Source: JANQIV01 sp050117315
Lineage (GTDB): Bacteria; Bacteroidota; Ignavibacteria; Ignavibacteriales; Melioribacteraceae
Assembly (NCBI GenBank): GCA_050117315.1
Contig: JASFMY010000123.1
Location: 1 to 21,419 of the forward strand
Reading direction: 5' to 3'
DNA length: 21,419 nucleotides
Shown here piece by piece: positions 8,852 through 15,877 of this stretch. How positions within the stretch are numbered: position 1 is the stretch's first letter; every line of letters begins with the position of its first letter. A program made the position numbers and the translations under genes. The notes below the pieces were generated by a model that saw only the letters and a program-made list of their open reading frames with translations, did no database searches and was not told the origin of the DNA.

Positions 8852-8885
8852 AATTTTCTCCGTTATTGGAATAGTCTATAAAGTT

Positions 8886-9536
8886 TTATTTATTCTGCAC
8901 TTTCATTTTTGTAGATAATTTATGAGTAAGCACTCCAAGAGATAATGACAACTGCGCATTTTCAACAATAATATTTTCGGGAACTTTAAGGTGAACCGGG
9001 GCAAAATTCCATATTGCCGTCATTCCGCCTTCAATCATAATATCTGCTGTTTGCTGGGCAACATTTGCAGGTACAGTTATTATCCCGATATTGATATGCA
9101 TCCGTTTGGTCAAATCGAGAAGCTTATCAACATTGAGGATTTCTACACTTGACCTTTTCTTCCCGATCTTTTTAGGATTGTTGTCAAAAGCTGCAATTAT
9201 ATTCAATCCGTAATTTTTGAAATTCTGGTAACCCAGAATTGCTTCACCAAGACTTCCTACTCCCACAAGGAAAGCTTCTTCAATATTATCCCAGTTAAGT
9301 ATATGTTTTATAGCAGGAAGTAGTTCATTTAGTTCAAAACCGATTTTCGGTTTGCCTGTTAAGCCTGCAAAACTTAAATCTTTGCGCACCTGTATAGAAT
9401 CAAGCCCGAGCTCATCTGCAACCATGGAGCTGGATACATACTGTTTGTCTTCCTTTTTCCATCTTTCGAGCAGATGGACATATTTGGGGAGTCTTCTTAA
9501 TGTAGGTTCCGGAATTATTATTGTTTCAACGTTCAT
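8886..9536 (-). CDS. rex: Redox-sensing transcriptional repressor Rex
   Basis: The 216-residue protein has the Rex layout. An N-terminal winged helix (about 12-80) includes RLPKYVHLLERW and the recognition region SIQVRKDLSFAGLTGKPKIGF. A Rossmann domain follows with VGVGSLGEAILGY (Gly92-x-Gly-x-x-Gly97) and the acidic residue after the second strand (Asp118 in AFDNNP), which selects NAD(H). Known Rex proteins leave DNA when NADH/NAD+ rises and commonly control fermentative and hydrogenase genes. As the first gene ahead of hydCBA, with a palindromic site across its promoter, it probably controls the whole operon and itself. Confidence 0.95.
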   Translation of the reverse strand: MNVETIIIPEPTLRRLPKYVHLLERWKKEDKQYVSSSMVADELGLDSIQVRKDLSFAGLTGKPKIGFELNELLPAIKHILNWDNIEEAFLVGVGSLGEAILGYQNFKNYGLNIIAAFDNNPKKIGKKRSSVEILNVDKLLDLTKRMHINIGIITVPANVAQQTADIMIEGGMTAIWNFAPVHLKVPENIIVENAQLSLSLGVLTHKLSTKMKVQNK

Positions 9537-9550
9537 ATTATTTATTTCTT

Positions 9551-9603
9551 TATCGATATATTTTTATCGATACAAATATATCGATAAAAATATATCTAGT
9601 CAA
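9551..9603 (-). promoter_or_regulatory. rex-hyd promoter overlapped by a palindromic operator
   Basis: On the minus strand TTGACT (9603-9598), 17 bases and TATATT (9580-9575) form a near-consensus sigma-70 promoter. The same bases also fit the Bacteroidota pattern TTG-N20-TATATTTG. Lying over it is a perfect 18-base inverted repeat, 9555-9572 and 9579-9596, with a 6-base spacer. The palindrome TATCGATA occurs three times at 9551, 9565 and 9579, spaced exactly 14 bases. Known Rex sites are of the TTGTGAA-N6-TTCACAA type, so this is either a divergent Rex operator or the site of another regulator. A bound protein would cover the spacer and -10 region. Confidence 0.75.
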
Positions 9604-10238
9604 CATTGATGTGAAATTATTTGTTGGTAATATTTCTTAGAATTTTCGGGTAGTCTGTAAACCCGGAATGATTGCTTCTGCATTGGCAGACAAGCACACA
9701 TAGGCCGGAGGTAGAAGGGAAGTGATGTCGGTGGCCGGAAAGAAGCCCCAAAAAAATAAAAAAAAGGTCAAAAGGAATCCGGATAATCTAACATTCATAA
9801 TAAGTCTTTTTTCTTGAGCGGATAATTATACTAATTATATATATAACCCGTTGTGTGAAATACATGGTTAGATAATAGTAAAAACTGTGCTTAATTGTCA
9901 TATCGACGAACGTTTTTTGTGAGGAGATATCTTCCAATAAACATGTATAAAGATTTCCTGCCGTAGTTTTAACGAAGGCGGGCCCGCCTGTATTTTGGCG
10001 TGGGTCGGTGGCAGCTATGGAATAAATGATTATTGCGGTATGATGTAATTTAAAAATCCAAAATAAAGAATAATAAAATTAAGTAAGTCGTATTTTTTTT
10101 TACTGAAAATAAAAGAGATGGGTTCTTATTTTATATATAAGAAATAATAAAAGAGGAGAGGGCGGAATTATCTTCTCCGGCTAAATAATATTGGTTCTTA
10201 CGCTTAAATCAAAACATGGTAGAAACATCATTTTTTAA
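9604..10238. other. Long intergenic stretch between rex and hicA
   Basis: No credible gene was found on either strand. 9640-9720 contains a small hairpin (CGGG/CCCG) and a diverged stretch (GCATTGGCAGACAAGCACAC, about 9680-9699) resembling the middle of the REP-like repeat at 12344-12440. 9957-10024 is a repeat listed separately. 10153-10181 has a weak GGAGA/TCTCC hairpin. The rest is low-complexity AT-rich DNA. Confidence 0.6.
9957..10024. repeat. GC-rich REP-like intergenic repeat, copy 1
   Basis: The GC-rich block stands out from AT-rich surroundings. It contains the perfect 14-base palindrome AGGCGGGCCCGCCT (9976-9989) and ends in GGTCGGTGGCAGCTATGGAAT, which matches GGACGGTGGCAGCAATGGAAT at 12514-12534. 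Both copies begin with CCTG and a GTAG/GAAG-TTT hairpin region. It is non-coding. Confidence 0.6.
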
Positions 10239-10269
10239 TTGATACTTATACCGAACCTATTTATTTTTG
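10239..10269 (+). promoter_or_regulatory. Predicted hicAB promoter (Bacteroidota-type)
   Basis: TTG at 10239-10241, 20 bases and TATTTTTG at 10262-10269 match the -33 TTG / -7 TAnnTTTG pattern with the same spacing as the rex promoter. The ACAC-TAAT-GTGT sequence between it and the hicA start (about 10281-10292) could be an operator for HicB. Both are pattern-based predictions. Confidence 0.5.
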
Positions 10270-10298
10270 CACTTAAGCACACACTAATGTGTAATTTA

Positions 10299-10478
10299 AT
10301 GACGAAACGTGAAATAGAGAAATTGTTAAAAAAAGCTGATTTCAAAAAACGAACAGGCGGAAAACACGATATATGGATCAAAAGTGGATATCCACCCATA
10401 CCGGTGCCAAGACATGCGGGTGACATTCCAATTGGAACAGCTAAGAATATCTTGAAAGCAGCCGGATTGGAGAAATAA
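10299..10478 (+). CDS. hicA: HicA family mRNA interferase toxin
   Basis: The 59-residue product is a typical small HicA: a double-stranded-RNA-binding-like fold with the catalytic histidine in GGKHDIW (His24) and the family C-terminal pattern IPVPRHAGDIPIGTAKNILKAAGL. HicA toxins cleave mRNA and are blocked by HicB. The start is set at 10299 because the family begins at MTKREIEKLLKKA; a longer reading from TTG at 10239 would add an unrelated leader and overlap the predicted promoter. hicB follows 2 bases after its stop. Confidence 0.9.
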   Translation: MTKREIEKLLKKADFKKRTGGKHDIWIKSGYPPIPVPRHAGDIPIGTAKNILKAAGLEK

Positions 10479-10480
10479 AT

Positions 10481-10894
10481 ATGAAATATTATTATGCAAT
10501 CTTTAATCATAGTAAAAATACCGTTGAAGTTGAATTTCCGGATCTAAATGGTTGTGTAACATTCGGCAGTAATAGAGATGAAGCATTAGATAATGCTACC
10601 GATGTATTGGCAGCTTGGTTGGCTAATGCCGAATCCCGTTTCATAAAAGAACCGAGCTCATACATAGAGTTAAAGAAAAAATACCCGAACTCAGATCTGA
10701 TTCCTATAGCTATTGATGAACAATTACTTGAATCGTATGAAGCGCTTAAAAGATTCAATGTAATTTTCCCTGCTAGATTGTTAAACAAAGTTGACAATTA
10801 TAGAAAGAAAATGGGGCTCAAACGATCAACTTTATTAATGATCGCTACTGAAGAATATCTAAAAAAACAAAAATCTTCATCGACCAAATCATAA
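10481..10894 (+). CDS. hicB: HicB family antitoxin with C-terminal DNA-binding domain
   Basis: The 137-residue antitoxin has the partial RNase-H-like HicB fold at 1-75 (YYYAIFNH, VEVEFPDLNGCVTFGSNRDE, EALDNATDVLAAWL), which binds HicA. A C-terminal ribbon-helix-helix-like segment (about 93-130, FNVIFPARLLNKVDNYRKK then STLLMIATEEYLKK) should bind the operon's operator. It starts 2 bases after hicA and is translated with it. The order toxin then antitoxin is usual for hicAB. Confidence 0.9.
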   Translation: MKYYYAIFNHSKNTVEVEFPDLNGCVTFGSNRDEALDNATDVLAAWLANAESRFIKEPSSYIELKKKYPNSDLIPIAIDEQLLESYEALKRFNVIFPARLLNKVDNYRKKMGLKRSTLLMIATEEYLKKQKSSSTKS

Positions 10895-10906
10895 ATTGTA
10901 TGTTTC

Positions 10907-10951
10907 TACCGGGTAGCCGGAAGATGTCACCACCTCCAAGCCCCCTCAGAA
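10907..10951 (-). repeat. 45-bp direct repeat, copy 1; probable group II intron 3' end remnant
   Basis: Bases 10907-10951 match 12216-12260 in the same orientation at 41 of 45 positions. Read on the minus strand the sequence (GAGGGGGCTTGG, a small hairpin, then GGCTACCCGG) looks like the region from domain V/VI to the 3' splice site of a group II intron; no reverse transcriptase gene is present. The following 10952-11142 is non-coding and carries a bulged hairpin GTTGAAGC/GCTTGCAAC at 11109-11130. The copy begins 12 bases after the hicB stop. Confidence 0.55.
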
Positions 10952-11142
10952 CTATCTCAAAGAACGATGATAACTGCCATTTACGTGACTTCATGTCGCC
11001 AAACGGCGTGGTGTTTAAGGTCACATGCCACGATTTACTGATTATGTTAGTTAAATACTTCCTACCTTATAAAAACAAAACAAAGCCGAACTGCAAATGT
11101 TACGACCGGTTGAAGCATTCCGCTTGCAACACTGGATATGCC

Positions 11143-11577
11143 TTATAATATAGCTCTGATAAATAAAAGAAATTTACCCAACTCAGAATCCATAAAATCA
11201 TTTCTTCGCCAGCAATTATCATTCTTATTAATAATTAAAGCCAATTTTTCAGCGAATTGTATTTTAATTGGTTCGAGATCGATAGAATACCTTTCTTTAA
11301 GAATTTTTATAATAGATTTATCGCGTGCGTTCACAATGTCTCGAAACTCATTAATATCTTTTATATTTTTGTTTAGCTTAATACTCTTCAATGATGCAAA
11401 TAGCAAATCCCAAGGAATAGACGTTTCAAAGTCAATTTCAAAAACGAATAAATTTTCTTTTGGAATAATGTTTTTTGATAAAAGTGTGTTTATAACTTGT
11501 CTTTTATTATTATCAGCATCTCCTTCCACAAAAATATTATATCCACGGTTGTGAAATTCCCCAATTAAGGATTTCAT
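11143..11577 (-). CDS. C-terminal part of a split TOPRIM-domain protein
   Basis: The 144-residue frame begins with GYNIFVEGDADNNKRQ, which supplies the DxD metal motif (Asp20, Asp22) of a TOPRIM domain. FVFEIDFETSIPWDLLFASL fits the later strands of OLD-like TOPRIM domains. The conserved glutamate half of the same domain is at the end of the frame just upstream (11574-12197). The two frames overlap by 4 bases in ATGA at a run of six A residues, and a -1 shift there would join them with no residues lost. Either one gene is broken by a one-base change, or it is read by frameshifting, or the two parts are made separately and assemble. Confidence 0.65.
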   Translation of the reverse strand: MKSLIGEFHNRGYNIFVEGDADNNKRQVINTLLSKNIIPKENLFVFEIDFETSIPWDLLFASLKSIKLNKNIKDINEFRDIVNARDKSIIKILKERYSIDLEPIKIQFAEKLALIINKNDNCWRRNDFMDSELGKFLLFIRAIL

Positions 11578-12197
11578 TTTTTAGCCCCCACATTCCCTTT
11601 GCCACCATAATTTCTAATATCCATTTGAGGAAACCAGCCAAGGGAAGTGCAATCAATGGTTTTAACAAAAATCTCCTCAGATTCACCCTCAACAAGAATT
11701 ATATTTTTTTTAACGTTCAGTTCGCTAATATCTTTCCAGAAATGTATCAACTGATTTAGATCTTCTCTAATATACTTTAACTGACCAAATGTATGAGCAG
11801 CATGACTTCCCCAAGAATTGAGAAAATAATTATTGAGAAAATGACCGGTACTTACTTCAGTTGTATAGATAAATTTATAGTAGTAGTAAGCACCATCTAA
11901 ATAATCTTGGATACTCTTATCGTCAAACGACTCCAATAAATTAAAAGTATGCTTCACAAAATTTTTTATAGCTGTTGTTGCTACACCACACTTAATCTCA
12001 AGTGTTCTTTGATTGTTTTGTGGGTCTTTTTTTACATATTTGCAATAGGATGAACGACTACACTTTCTATCACATTCGATGTACTCAACCCAAGTAGAAA
12101 TCATTTTATTAGCGAGGGTAGTACGAGAATAATTAGAATTTAGTTTAATTCTGTTCTCGCCATCAAAATCAATTAATGTTTTTTTACTTAAATCCAT
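11574..12197 (-). CDS. N-terminal part of a split TOPRIM-domain protein with a Cys cluster
   Basis: The 207-residue frame has an N-terminal helical region (1-160) of no family I recognise. It holds a cysteine cluster CDRKCSRSSYC (Cys42/46/52) with Cys70 in EIKCG, which could bind metal. From about 165 it enters a TOPRIM domain: NIILVEGESEE (catalytic Glu170-Gly171) and IRNYGGKGN. It stops at GAKK, before the DxD strand, which is in the next frame. TOPRIM domains of this OLD-like kind occur in nucleases, several of them phage-defence proteins. The gene starts 18 bases after the intron-like repeat, and its neighbours are a toxin-antitoxin pair and repeats, so an accessory or defence role is possible but not shown. 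Confidence 0.65.
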   Translation of the reverse strand: MDLSKKTLIDFDGENRIKLNSNYSRTTLANKMISTWVEYIECDRKCSRSSYCKYVKKDPQNNQRTLEIKCGVATTAIKNFVKHTFNLLESFDDKSIQDYLDGAYYYYKFIYTTEVSTGHFLNNYFLNSWGSHAAHTFGQLKYIREDLNQLIHFWKDISELNVKKNIILVEGESEEIFVKTIDCTSLGWFPQMDIRNYGGKGNVGAKK

Positions 12198-12215
12198 AAT
12201 TTATTTTCAGGCATA

Positions 12216-12318
12216 TACCGGGTAGCCGGGAGATGTCGCCATCTCCAAGCCCCCTAAGAATACCGCGCTGTTGCGGGACTCATGCACTTATAAAGCCTAT
12301 TCCCCTTAGGGTAGACCC
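12216..12318 (-). repeat. Direct repeat copy 2; probable group II intron 3' end remnant
   Basis: 12216-12260 is the second copy of the 45-bp direct repeat. It contains a perfect hairpin GGAGATG/CATCTCC (12229-12235 and 12240-12246), a good domain VI-like stem. On the minus strand the piece reads GGGTCTACCCTAAGGGG, a GAG...GTATTC domain V-like segment that is shorter than the usual 34 bases, TTAGGGGGCTTGG, the hairpin and GGCTACCCGG, the general order seen at group II intron 3' ends. No intron-encoded protein is left. Confidence 0.5.
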
Positions 12319-12343
12319 GACAATTATTAAATTAGTTAATTGA

Positions 12344-12440
12344 TTTTTACTGCCGTCACTGATTCCCGCATTGCGAGACAAGCACTCAGTGACGGGATTA
12401 TTTTATTCTTATCTTTTACTGTCTTTTCTTAAAACCCAGC
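12344..12440. repeat. 97-bp REP-like repeat, copy A
   Basis: This segment equals 16469-16565 in length and orientation, with about 10 mismatches in 97 bases. Its core is an inverted repeat CCGTCACTGA / TCAGTGACGG (12353-12362, 12387-12396) around CATTGCGAGACAAGCA. The other copies flank the transposase remnant at 15878-16460, so these are probably REP elements that the transposase family mobilised. Confidence 0.75.
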
Positions 12441-12527
12441 TAGTGTGCCACCGTGTGCCTGTCCTCCGAAGTTTCTTTTTACGTAGGTGGGCCTGCCTCG
12501 TTCTTTTTTACGGGGGACGGTGGCAGC
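12441..12527. repeat. 87-bp element nested in repeat copy A; GC-rich REP-like copy 2
   Basis: Copy B at 16469-16565 continues directly from CCCAGC into AATGGAATA. Here the same two parts are separated by 87 bases bounded by CAGC on both sides (12437-12440, 12524-12527). The insert has terminal inverted repeats GCCACCGT (12447-12454) and ACGGTGGC (12517-12524). It shares its right end with the repeat at 9957-10024. Either an element inserted with a 4-base duplication or copy B lost it by recombination between the CAGC repeats. Confidence 0.6.
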
Positions 12528-12596
12528 AATGGAATATTATTAACTTTATACCCTGTTTTTTAAAAGAATCAAAAAAACCGGGACCTGCTTGAATAC

Positions 12597-12718
12597 CTAC
12601 CGAATAGATAAAAATATTAGTCCTAATTTTTGAATAACATCAGGCATTTCAACACCGAAATAACCAAAGATAAAAGCGACAAAGATTACGGCAGATGTGT
12701 CCGGCGGAATGTTGCCTA
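12597..12718 (-). pseudogene. Relic of an AspT/YidE-type transporter
   Basis: On the minus strand a frame of about 38 residues reads GNIPPDTSAVIFVAFIFGYF and then GVEMPDVIQKLGLIFLSIR before a stop at 12597. This matches the pattern of a membrane helix followed by GVELPxxIQxLGLxLF found near the N-terminus of aspartate:alanine exchanger (AspT/YidE, YbjL) transporters. There is no start codon, and the piece begins right at the queH stop codon. It is a short fragment, called from pattern only. Confidence 0.45.
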
Positions 12719-13366
12719 TTAATCTTTACCATAGAATTTTTCACCTATTTTAATTTTATCTTTTCCGTTTTTCATACGCCAGTTATTCGTATCCCGTAAA
12801 GAATAAGCACATCCGCAATATTCCTGCATAAAGAATTGTTCTTTTTTGCTGATTTCCAACATTCGTGCAGAACCTCCTTTTTTCCGCCAATTGTATGTCC
12901 AATACCTGATACCGTCATAGTGGCTGGCTGCACGGATTCCGCAATCATTGACCTGTTCCATATTTTTCCAGCGGGAAATCCCCAGAGAACTGCTGATTAT
13001 ATCAAATCCGTTTTCGGAGGCATATAAGGCAGTGCGTTCAAACCGCATATCGAAACACATGGTGCATCTAATGCCTCTTTCCGGTTCCCATTCCATTCCT
13101 TTGGCACGCTCAAACCAATCGTCTGTTTCGTAATCGGCATCAACAAACGGAATGTTATGCTTTTCCGCAAACCGCATGTTCTCATCCTTGCGCAGGTCGT
13201 ATTCCTTTTTGGGATGGATGTTTGGGTTGTAGAAGAAAATGGTAAACTCAATATCAGAAGCAATGATAGCTGCCATCACTTCTCCTGAACAAGGAGCACA
13301 ACAAGAGTGAAGCAGTAATTTTTTACCGCCTTCAGGCAAAATTAATTTTTCTCTTACAAAAGCCAT
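12719..13366 (-). CDS. queH: Epoxyqueuosine reductase QueH
   Basis: The 215-residue protein has the QueH (formerly DUF208) pattern: HSCCAPCS near the N-terminus (Cys22, Cys23, Cys26), GIRCTMCFDMRFERTA (Cys101, Cys104) and EYCGCAYSL (Cys184, Cys186). These cysteines hold a [4Fe-4S] cluster and adjacent metal. QueH reduces epoxyqueuosine to queuosine at the wobble base of tRNAs with GUN anticodons, an oxygen-sensitive alternative to cobalamin-dependent QueG, which fits an anaerobic lifestyle. Length is normal for the family. It lies 69 bases downstream of the DUF2264 gene on the same strand; no other queuosine gene is in the window. Confidence 0.95.
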   Translation of the reverse strand: MAFVREKLILPEGGKKLLLHSCCAPCSGEVMAAIIASDIEFTIFFYNPNIHPKKEYDLRKDENMRFAEKHNIPFVDADYETDDWFERAKGMEWEPERGIRCTMCFDMRFERTALYASENGFDIISSSLGISRWKNMEQVNDCGIRAASHYDGIRYWTYNWRKKGGSARMLEISKKEQFFMQEYCGCAYSLRDTNNWRMKNGKDKIKIGEKFYGKD

Positions 13367-13435
13367 TTAAATGTTCTTTCTAATACTTTTCAGCATTAAT
13401 ATATTTTCTACGTGGAATCAATTTTACATCACTCC

Positions 13436-15490
13436 TTAACACGACCGGTATCCGTCCATATCCTTAAAATCTATCTCATACTTTTTATTATTATTAAGGG
13501 TAATTATTGCCCCTAATGAAGAATATGAGGGTGTAATTTCCATAATCTCTATATTTTTTACAGGTGATAATTCTACCTCCGTCCAATCGCTGTCATCCAT
13601 TTTATGAAGTAGAACGGATATCATCAATTCCATAGGAGGATTTTTTTGTAATCTTTTTTTATGAGCATAAATAACAGTACTTTCATCCGCTTCGGCATTT
13701 CGTCCTTCGTGTGTTAAACTATCTGTTTCATCCCATCCGTTATAAGTAATTAATGCAAGTCTTCTTCCCGGTATTGAAGCTGTAATTATTTTTTTTGATC
13801 CCTCTTCAAATTTTTTAACGTCGGCTTTATTTCCATTGATATGCGGCAAGCCGAAATGTCCTAAAGTTAGCTCATATTCAAATGCCATTCTCGAACGGTC
13901 AATTCTTATTACTCCGCCCGGTATAATTATTTCGGCAAGGTCTATAATATATCCTACCCCGTTGTTAGGCGGTTTCCTCATAATAGCTTGTCTATATATT
14001 ACATCCCGCCTTACTCCGTTATAAAGCATACTTTGGGATGTTGTGTATAACATGTTTTTTTCGGAACTGTTTTCTACTTTAAGCCCGGTAAGATAAAAAT
14101 TAATATCATCGCCGCGTGTATCGCGCGGATCAAGACTGCGGAAACAGTATTCCATCGAAGTGCCGCCCTGCGGATTATGGTCTTCCCACGGGAAGTGAGA
14201 ATTATAAGCAAGTTTAGAATAGTTATGGTCATCATAATAAACTTTTCCGGGTATTATTTCGGTCGTACCGGTTTTGCCATGATTTGCCAAAACAAGTCCG
14301 GGATTGTCAAGTATCTCAATATTTGTTTTATCTCCAAGGTTTTCCCATATACCTTCGTTTTCTTTAGCTGTCCAGAACGGTGAATCATCGGGCAGAGCCA
14401 GGCAGATGAAAGGTATAAACATAATCAAAGGGCTTCCGGCACAGCTATAATTTTGTAAGATGTATTCTGTGTGCCTGTAAAAACCGAGGCATGGAACATC
14501 GTTTTGATAAAATTCTTCGCGTGTTACAAATTGAAGCAATGAACCCGAACACAATCTTCTCGCCCAGCCCGGGTCAAGTGGAGATTCGCCTTTAAGCATA
14601 AAAGAAACAGGGAATCCTCCTGAAATCCATGTTCTGTAAGTTATGCTTCTAGCCCACATAGTAATATACCCATCCCTTGCGAAAAAATTCATATATGTTT
14701 TCATTAGTTCTTGTGCAGATTTTTCAATTGTTTCTGCAATTTCAGGATAAAATTCATCGCCAAAAGCCCTGTTCCAAATGGTAAGATAAACTATGAACAG
14801 ACTAATTGTGTAATAATTATAAGTTTGTTCGAGGTACCATCCGTCGCCGGAATGGTATGATGCTACCCATAAAAGGTGACTCTTTAATAATTCATCGTCA
14901 ATTTCGTAACCGTGTTTTTTAAGAAAAGAAAGCGTAACAATATTGAAAATACGCCAGTTGTTTTGGGTAGTCCTGTGATGTCCCCATTTTGAAATACAGA
15001 CCGCCATTTCATCCTTTTGTTTCTGGGTGTAAGTATTCCAAATTGTATCCGGCATAAGAAGCAGTGTTTTAAATAAACCTCCGAATTCGCAGGTAAACTG
15101 GTAAGTGGAATCAGGCAATTCTTCCGGCAGGGGTAATGAATTCGGATGCCCCGGCGTAAAAGTATTGTAAAATTGAAGACTGTAATAATCGCGTAATTTT
15201 ATGTTGTTTACGGCAACCTCGGGATCAACATGCATAAGAGGTCCTGCAAGTGTAAAAGATCTTTCGAGTGCTTCAAACTCAGCAGAGCGGTAACGCCAGT
15301 CGGGGGCATTTGGTTCCGGATAAGTTTTACCGGGAACGATAGGAAATGACATCGGGGTTTCTAATGAATCTACATGTTTAAATACTCTCTCCAATACATA
15401 TTTTGCACAATCAATGTAATGTTTTTTTGTCATTCCTGTATAAGGACTCAGATTAAAGTCGGGGTTTTTTACTTCAAAAAATTTTTCCAT
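13436..15490 (-). CDS. DUF2264 family protein
   Basis: The 684-residue protein fits DUF2264 over its whole length. Landmarks are the N-terminal PWR-like helix region with PDWRYRSAEFEALERSF (about 79-95), the Trp- and Tyr-rich block NNWRIFNIVTLSFL and SGDGWYLEQTYNYYTISLF (about 196-240), WARSITYRTW, and a C-terminal beta-rich half from about 420. There is no signal peptide, so it is probably cytoplasmic. Members occur in polysaccharide-degrading bacteria and the N-terminal part looks like an alpha/alpha toroid as in glycosidases and lyases, but I know of no proven reaction. AAGGA lies just before the ATG. No sugar gene is near enough to suggest a substrate. Confidence 0.9.
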   Translation of the reverse strand: MEKFFEVKNPDFNLSPYTGMTKKHYIDCAKYVLERVFKHVDSLETPMSFPIVPGKTYPEPNAPDWRYRSAEFEALERSFTLAGPLMHVDPEVAVNNIKLRDYYSLQFYNTFTPGHPNSLPLPEELPDSTYQFTCEFGGLFKTLLLMPDTIWNTYTQKQKDEMAVCISKWGHHRTTQNNWRIFNIVTLSFLKKHGYEIDDELLKSHLLWVASYHSGDGWYLEQTYNYYTISLFIVYLTIWNRAFGDEFYPEIAETIEKSAQELMKTYMNFFARDGYITMWARSITYRTWISGGFPVSFMLKGESPLDPGWARRLCSGSLLQFVTREEFYQNDVPCLGFYRHTEYILQNYSCAGSPLIMFIPFICLALPDDSPFWTAKENEGIWENLGDKTNIEILDNPGLVLANHGKTGTTEIIPGKVYYDDHNYSKLAYNSHFPWEDHNPQGGTSMEYCFRSLDPRDTRGDDINFYLTGLKVENSSEKNMLYTTSQSMLYNGVRRDVIYRQAIMRKPPNNGVGYIIDLAEIIIPGGVIRIDRSRMAFEYELTLGHFGLPHINGNKADVKKFEEGSKKIITASIPGRRLALITYNGWDETDSLTHEGRNAEADESTVIYAHKKRLQKNPPMELMISVLLHKMDDSDWTEVELSPVKNIEIMEITPSYSSLGAIITLNNNKKYEIDFKDMDGYRSC

Positions 15491-15640
15491 TTTCCTTTTA
15501 TATCCTTTAATGATAACGTAAATTTAACTGTTGTTTGCGGATTTTTATTTATTCTTTAGAACTTTGCGTATATCCTTCATTAAAACTACCTGTCTGATAG
15601 CGAGGCAAGCATTTTTTTCGGGATACCCTAAATATATAAG

Positions 15641-15780
15641 AGAGTTTCTGCAAAATAAAATATCTAAACATTTTGTCGTTTCGACCGGAGGGAGAAATCT
15701 TTAAAATCATCTTCTAATTGAAAGATTTCTCACCCAAAAAACGGGATCGAAATGACAGACTTTTATTTTGCAGAAACTCT
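15641..15780. mobile_element. 140-bp MITE-like hairpin element
   Basis: Perfect 20-base terminal inverted repeats, AGAGTTTCTGCAAAATAAAA (15641-15660) and its complement (15761-15780), enclose further pairing arms: TGTCGTTTCGA with TCGAAATGACA (one mismatch) and GAGAAATCTTT with AAAGATTTCTC. The whole unit can fold as one long hairpin. The flanks share AAG on both sides, a possible target duplication. It has no coding capacity and so depends on a transposase elsewhere. It sits between the DUF2264 promoter side and the RAYT remnant. 15491-15640 and 15781-15843 hold no gene. Confidence 0.75.
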
Positions 15781-15843
15781 AAGTTATTAAGAACAAATTT
15801 AGTCAATAATTTTATGTATGAAAAATCATTTCGTGAGGTTCTA

Positions 15844-15873
15844 CTGTCGTCACTGACCACTCAGTGACGGATT
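15844..15873. repeat. Short REP palindrome downstream of the RAYT remnant
   Basis: GTCACTGA and TCAGTGAC form a tight hairpin within CTGTCGTCACTGACCACTCA and GTGACGG. It is an internally deleted version of the 97-bp repeat, lacking the CATTGCGAGACAAGCA centre. It ends 5 bases from the transposase stop codon, the usual position of a REP beside its RAYT. Confidence 0.7.
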
Positions 15874-15877
15874 AACC

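Noticed and set aside
10239..10298. Longer HicA start at a TTG codon
   Set aside because: It would add a leader not found in HicA proteins and overlaps the predicted promoter.
10900..11148. Open frame of 82 codons on the plus strand after hicB
   Set aside because: It runs across the 45-bp repeat and hairpins, its residues match nothing, and composition is not gene-like.
11085..11150. Integron attC-like hairpin with a bulged base
   Set aside because: The GTTGAAGC/GCTTGCAAC stem lacks convincing outer core sites and no integrase or cassette array is present.
12344..12440. CRISPR-like repeat
   Set aside because: Copies are kilobases apart, with no regular spacers and no cas genes; they are REP-like palindromes.
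12371..12592. 73-codon plus-strand frame
   Set aside because: It lies wholly within the repeat elements at 12344-12527 and has no family match.
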